From: Chloroflexota bacterium
GTDB lineage: Bacteria; Chloroflexota; Anaerolineae; Ardenticatenales; Ardenticatenaceae
Reading direction: 5' to 3'
DNA length: 16,747 bases
Assembly: GCA_003520455.1 (NCBI GenBank)
Contig: DOUV01000256.1
Coordinates: 1-16,747, forward strand
Of this stretch, positions 14,366-16,747 are shown in pieces (positions within the stretch are counted from its first letter, which is position 1; each line of letters starts with the position of its first letter). A program made the translations under genes and the position numbers. The notes under the pieces were generated by a model, which saw nothing but the letters and a program-made list of their open reading frames with translations, was not told where the DNA came from and searched no databases.

Positions 14366-14852
14366 ACGATGGCGATATCGATTCCGGGGACTGCGGTGCG
14401 GTGGGTCATTAGGATAGGGGAAATCGAGCCAGCCGGCGACGGTCTAGAGTCGGATTTCAACTGGGCGAGGTCTCATTCTTATGCGACTATGGACCTACGA
14501 CCAAAGACCTACGCGGAGAGGAGGGGATGACGCAATCCGGTGCCTGGGTGATGGCCCCGCGCGGGGCACGGTCGAACAGGCGTGGCACTGTAGCCGGCGG
14601 CCTCGGCGACGTGAACGAAGGGCGGGATCGGCGGTCAAAGGAAGTGTGCAGGCCACAACCCACAACCCGTCGCTTGGCATTCACGTGTTCGTGCTGCAAA
14701 ATTCGCTTTCTGTTCCCCCGTGGCGCCGGGTGTTAAGAGTAACGCCACTCTCTGAACGCACGGAAAGCGCCAGTTGTTCCCGGCAAACAGCAGAGCGGCA
14801 GCTGATTACTGCTCGCCTGGGCCGGAGTTCATCTTGATCACCGGAGGCTCCC

Positions 14853-16706
14853 TTGTCTCAAGCAACAGCGGTCACTGTCCCGCGGTTAGACCCTCCTCTC
14901 CATGAACGTGACCACACGCGTGGCGCGCCAGGTGCCTCGATCCAGCTCGTTGAGTACGGCGATTACGAATGCCCCTATTGCCGGCTGGTTTACCACAACA
15001 TTCAACAGCTCCAAGAGTTCTTGGGCGACCGGCTATGCTACGCCTATCGCCACTTCCCTCTCCGGACAGTCCATCCCCATGCCCAACTCGCCGCCGAAGC
15101 TGCCGAAGCCGCTGCTGCCCAGGATAAGTTCTGGGAGATGCACGATGCTCTTTTCGAGAAAGGAGAGTTAGATGAAGAGCATCTCATTCAGTATGCCGCC
15201 GAGATGGGTCTGGATGTAGAGCAGTTTCAACACGATCTGAACGAGCACGTCTACGCGGGCAAAGTGCGCGAGGACTTCCGGAGTGGCCTGCGGAGTGGCG
15301 TGAACGGGACGCCAACGTTCTTTGTCAATGGAGAGCGATACGATGGGCCCTGGGACCTGGAGGCACTCCTGGAGCGGGTAGAAAAGCCGCTGGGCGTACG
15401 GGTACAGATGCTGGGCGCGCGATTTGCACGGATATCGGCCCTGGGTGGTGTCTTGCTCCTGCTGGCGACTGCGCTGGCAATGCTCTGGGCTAACCTGTCC
15501 CGGCAGGGCAGCTACGTGGCCCTGTGGGAGAGCCACCTCGCCATCCAACTGGGGAACCTGTCACTTTCCGAGTCCCTGTTGGAATGGGTTAACGATGGCT
15601 TGATGGCTATCTTTTTCTTCGTCGTTGGTCTGGAGATCAAGCGCGAAATTCTGACCGGTGAGCTGGCTGCGCCAAGACGAGCGTTTTTGCCTGTTGCAGG
15701 GGCGATTGGCGGCATGGCGCTACCCGCGGCTATCTATCTTCTATTCAATAGGGGCGGCCCATCGGAGGGAGGGTGGGGGATTCCCGTGTCGACGGATATT
15801 GCCTTTACCCTTGGAATTCTCACACTTCTAAAGAACCGAGTGCCGTTCTCCCTCACCATCTTTTTCACTGCGCTCGCGATTGCCGACGATCTGGGTGCGA
15901 TCGGCGTGATTGCGCTCTTCTACTCATCGCACATCGCCTGGCCGAACTTGCTCATCGCCGCGCTGTTTCTCCTCGGACTCGTCGTATTGAACCGCGGCCG
16001 GGTCTACGCGACATTACCCTACGCCGTGCTGGGCGTGGGACTCTGGTTGGCCTTCCTGCACTCCGGTATTCACGCTACTGTAGCAGGCGTACTGCTCGCG
16101 CTCACAGTTCCCCACCGCACACCACCTACCATACGAGGACTGCTGGCCCAGGCGGTCACAGTCCTCGACAGCTTTGCTCTGCCAGCGGAGTGGCAGGAGC
16201 GCTTCTATAGCCATCGACAGGCAGCCCTTCAGACGCTCGAGACAATCACCGAACGCATGCGCTCCCCGGCGCAGCGAATGGAACATGGACTGAATCCCTG
16301 GTCAAGCTATGTCATTTTGCCACTCTTCGCGCTCGCCAATGCCGGCGTGATCCTCCGTGCCGAAGCCTTCCAGACACTCCTCTCACCGATGAGCCTCGGA
16401 ATCATTCTTGGGCTCGTCATCGGGAAGCCAGTCGGGATCACAGTCCTCTCCTGGCTCGCGGTTCGCCTGGGCTGGGCGGAACTCCCATCGAGCGTCAACT
16501 GGCAGCAATTCGTCAGTGCAAGTTGTCTGGCCGGGATTGGCTTTACGATGGCGCTCTTTATTACGAATGCCGCGTTTGTCGATGGCACTCTCCGTGCCAC
16601 CGCGAAGCTCGCGATTCTCGTTGCTTCGATCCTGGCAGCGGTCCTGGGGACCCTGCTGCTCTTTGCCACGAGCAGGCTCTCGACAGGGAGAACGCCTCGC
16701 ACGTGA
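14853..16706 (+). CDS. nhaA: DsbA-like thioredoxin-fold domain fused to NhaA Na+/H+ antiporter
   Basis: This 617-residue fusion has two parts. Residues about 17-180 form a DsbA/DSBA-like thioredoxin domain with VEYGDYECPYCRLVY (active site C40-P-Y-C43) and the cis-proline loop NGTPTFFVNG (P154). Residues about 190-610 are a full-length NhaA, which exchanges Na+ (or Li+) for H+ across the cytoplasmic membrane. NhaA landmarks are NDGLMAIFFFVVGLEIKRE (247-265), STDIAFTLGIL with D315, LAIADDLGAIGVI carrying the ion-binding pair D345/D346, and ALANAGV. No signal peptide precedes the thioredoxin domain, so it probably lies on the cytoplasmic side together with the NhaA N-terminus. The start is TTG at 14853, with GGAGG (14843-14847) five bases upstream. 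Such fusions occur in several bacterial phyla; the role of the redox domain, perhaps redox gating, is not established. Confidence 0.93.
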   Translation: MSQATAVTVPRLDPPLHERDHTRGAPGASIQLVEYGDYECPYCRLVYHNIQQLQEFLGDRLCYAYRHFPLRTVHPHAQLAAEAAEAAAAQDKFWEMHDALFEKGELDEEHLIQYAAEMGLDVEQFQHDLNEHVYAGKVREDFRSGLRSGVNGTPTFFVNGERYDGPWDLEALLERVEKPLGVRVQMLGARFARISALGGVLLLLATALAMLWANLSRQGSYVALWESHLAIQLGNLSLSESLLEWVNDGLMAIFFFVVGLEIKREILTGELAAPRRAFLPVAGAIGGMALPAAIYLLFNRGGPSEGGWGIPVSTDIAFTLGILTLLKNRVPFSLTIFFTALAIADDLGAIGVIALFYSSHIAWPNLLIAALFLLGLVVLNRGRVYATLPYAVLGVGLWLAFLHSGIHATVAGVLLALTVPHRTPPTIRGLLAQAVTVLDSFALPAEWQERFYSHRQAALQTLETITERMRSPAQRMEHGLNPWSSYVILPLFALANAGVILRAEAFQTLLSPMSLGIILGLVIGKPVGITVLSWLAVRLGWAELPSSVNWQQFVSASCLAGIGFTMALFITNAAFVDGTLRATAKLAILVASILAAVLGTLLLFATSRLSTGRTPRT

Positions 16707-16747
16707 TGTTTACGACAGGGGGATGTCAGTCTTTCGCCGCCCGGCCG

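Larger units (their letters stand above)
14222..14852. other. divergent intergenic region (operon leader and nhaA upstream region)
   Basis: This 631-base gap separates the carboxylase operon from the divergent thioredoxin-NhaA gene. It holds the Shine-Dalgarno sequence and structured leader of the operon (14232-14365) and a perfect GC palindrome GCCCCGC/GCGGGGC at 14554-14567. A small open frame at 14527-14736 has unconvincing composition and its ribosome site is only two bases from the ATG. Both promoters should be here, but no clear -35/-10 pair was found for either direction. No tRNA or transcription-factor gene was seen. Confidence 0.5.

Noticed and set aside
13424..14530. 368-codon plus-strand open frame spanning the first HyuA gene start
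   Set aside because: Mostly antisense to a confident gene; no recognisable domain.
14554..14567. Perfect palindrome GCCCCGC/GCGGGGC as an operator
   Set aside because: Pure GC self-complementarity arises easily in this composition, and it lies about 290 bases from the nearest start; kept only as a note.
14527..14736. 69-codon plus-strand open frame preceded by GGAGAGGAGGGG
   Set aside because: The purine run is only about two bases from the ATG, and the translation is Arg-rich with no family resemblance.

Overview
The window is GC-rich, bacterial and gene-dense, with frequent GTG and TTG starts preceded by clear Shine-Dalgarno sequences. The gene content (M42 peptidase, ComB-type phosphatase, thioredoxin-fold/NhaA fusion, large hydantoinase/carboxylase cluster) would suit a Chloroflexota-type organism (Thermomicrobia or relatives) or another GC-rich environmental bacterium. 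This placement is an inference; no rRNA or marker gene is present.

Left part (1-5120), housekeeping and debris. A SpoU/TrmH-family RNA methyltransferase enters from the left edge (1-528, +), followed by an M42-family metallopeptidase (683-1606, +). Facing them is one uninterrupted minus-strand frame (1634-3100) that joins a 3-methyladenine DNA glycosylase to a ComB-like 2-phosphosulfolactate phosphatase. The junction is a long imperfect palindrome (2395-2463). Beyond it lie a decayed IS3-type orfA fragment (3268-3366), a small four-helix membrane protein (3456-3827), the C-terminal half of a SnoaL-like cyclase with no start (3828-4118), and an exported CHRD-domain protein (4289-4807).

Central part (5066-14365), the main feature. 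Six minus-strand genes run head to tail from 14221 to 5121 and end at a strong hairpin terminator. In order of transcription they are: a HyuA/ASKHA ATPase subunit (657 aa); a four-cysteine zinc-ribbon subunit (129 aa); a second HyuA/ASKHA subunit (705 aa); a HyuB-type subunit (686 aa); a URO-D-like protein (313 aa); and a phenylacetate-CoA-ligase-like acyl-CoA ligase (443 aa). Order and sizes match the acetophenone carboxylase operon apcABCDE plus a CoA ligase. The likely pathway is ATP-dependent carboxylation of a ketone to a beta-keto acid, followed by CoA activation. The first three genes are tightly coupled (1-nt gap, then an ATGA overlap). The leader upstream of the first gene can fold into a three-way junction.

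Right part (14222-16747). A 631-nt divergent intergenic region leads to a plus-strand fusion of a DsbA-like thioredoxin-fold domain (CPYC) to a complete NhaA Na+/H+ antiporter.

No tRNA, rRNA, CRISPR array or intact insertion sequence was seen.
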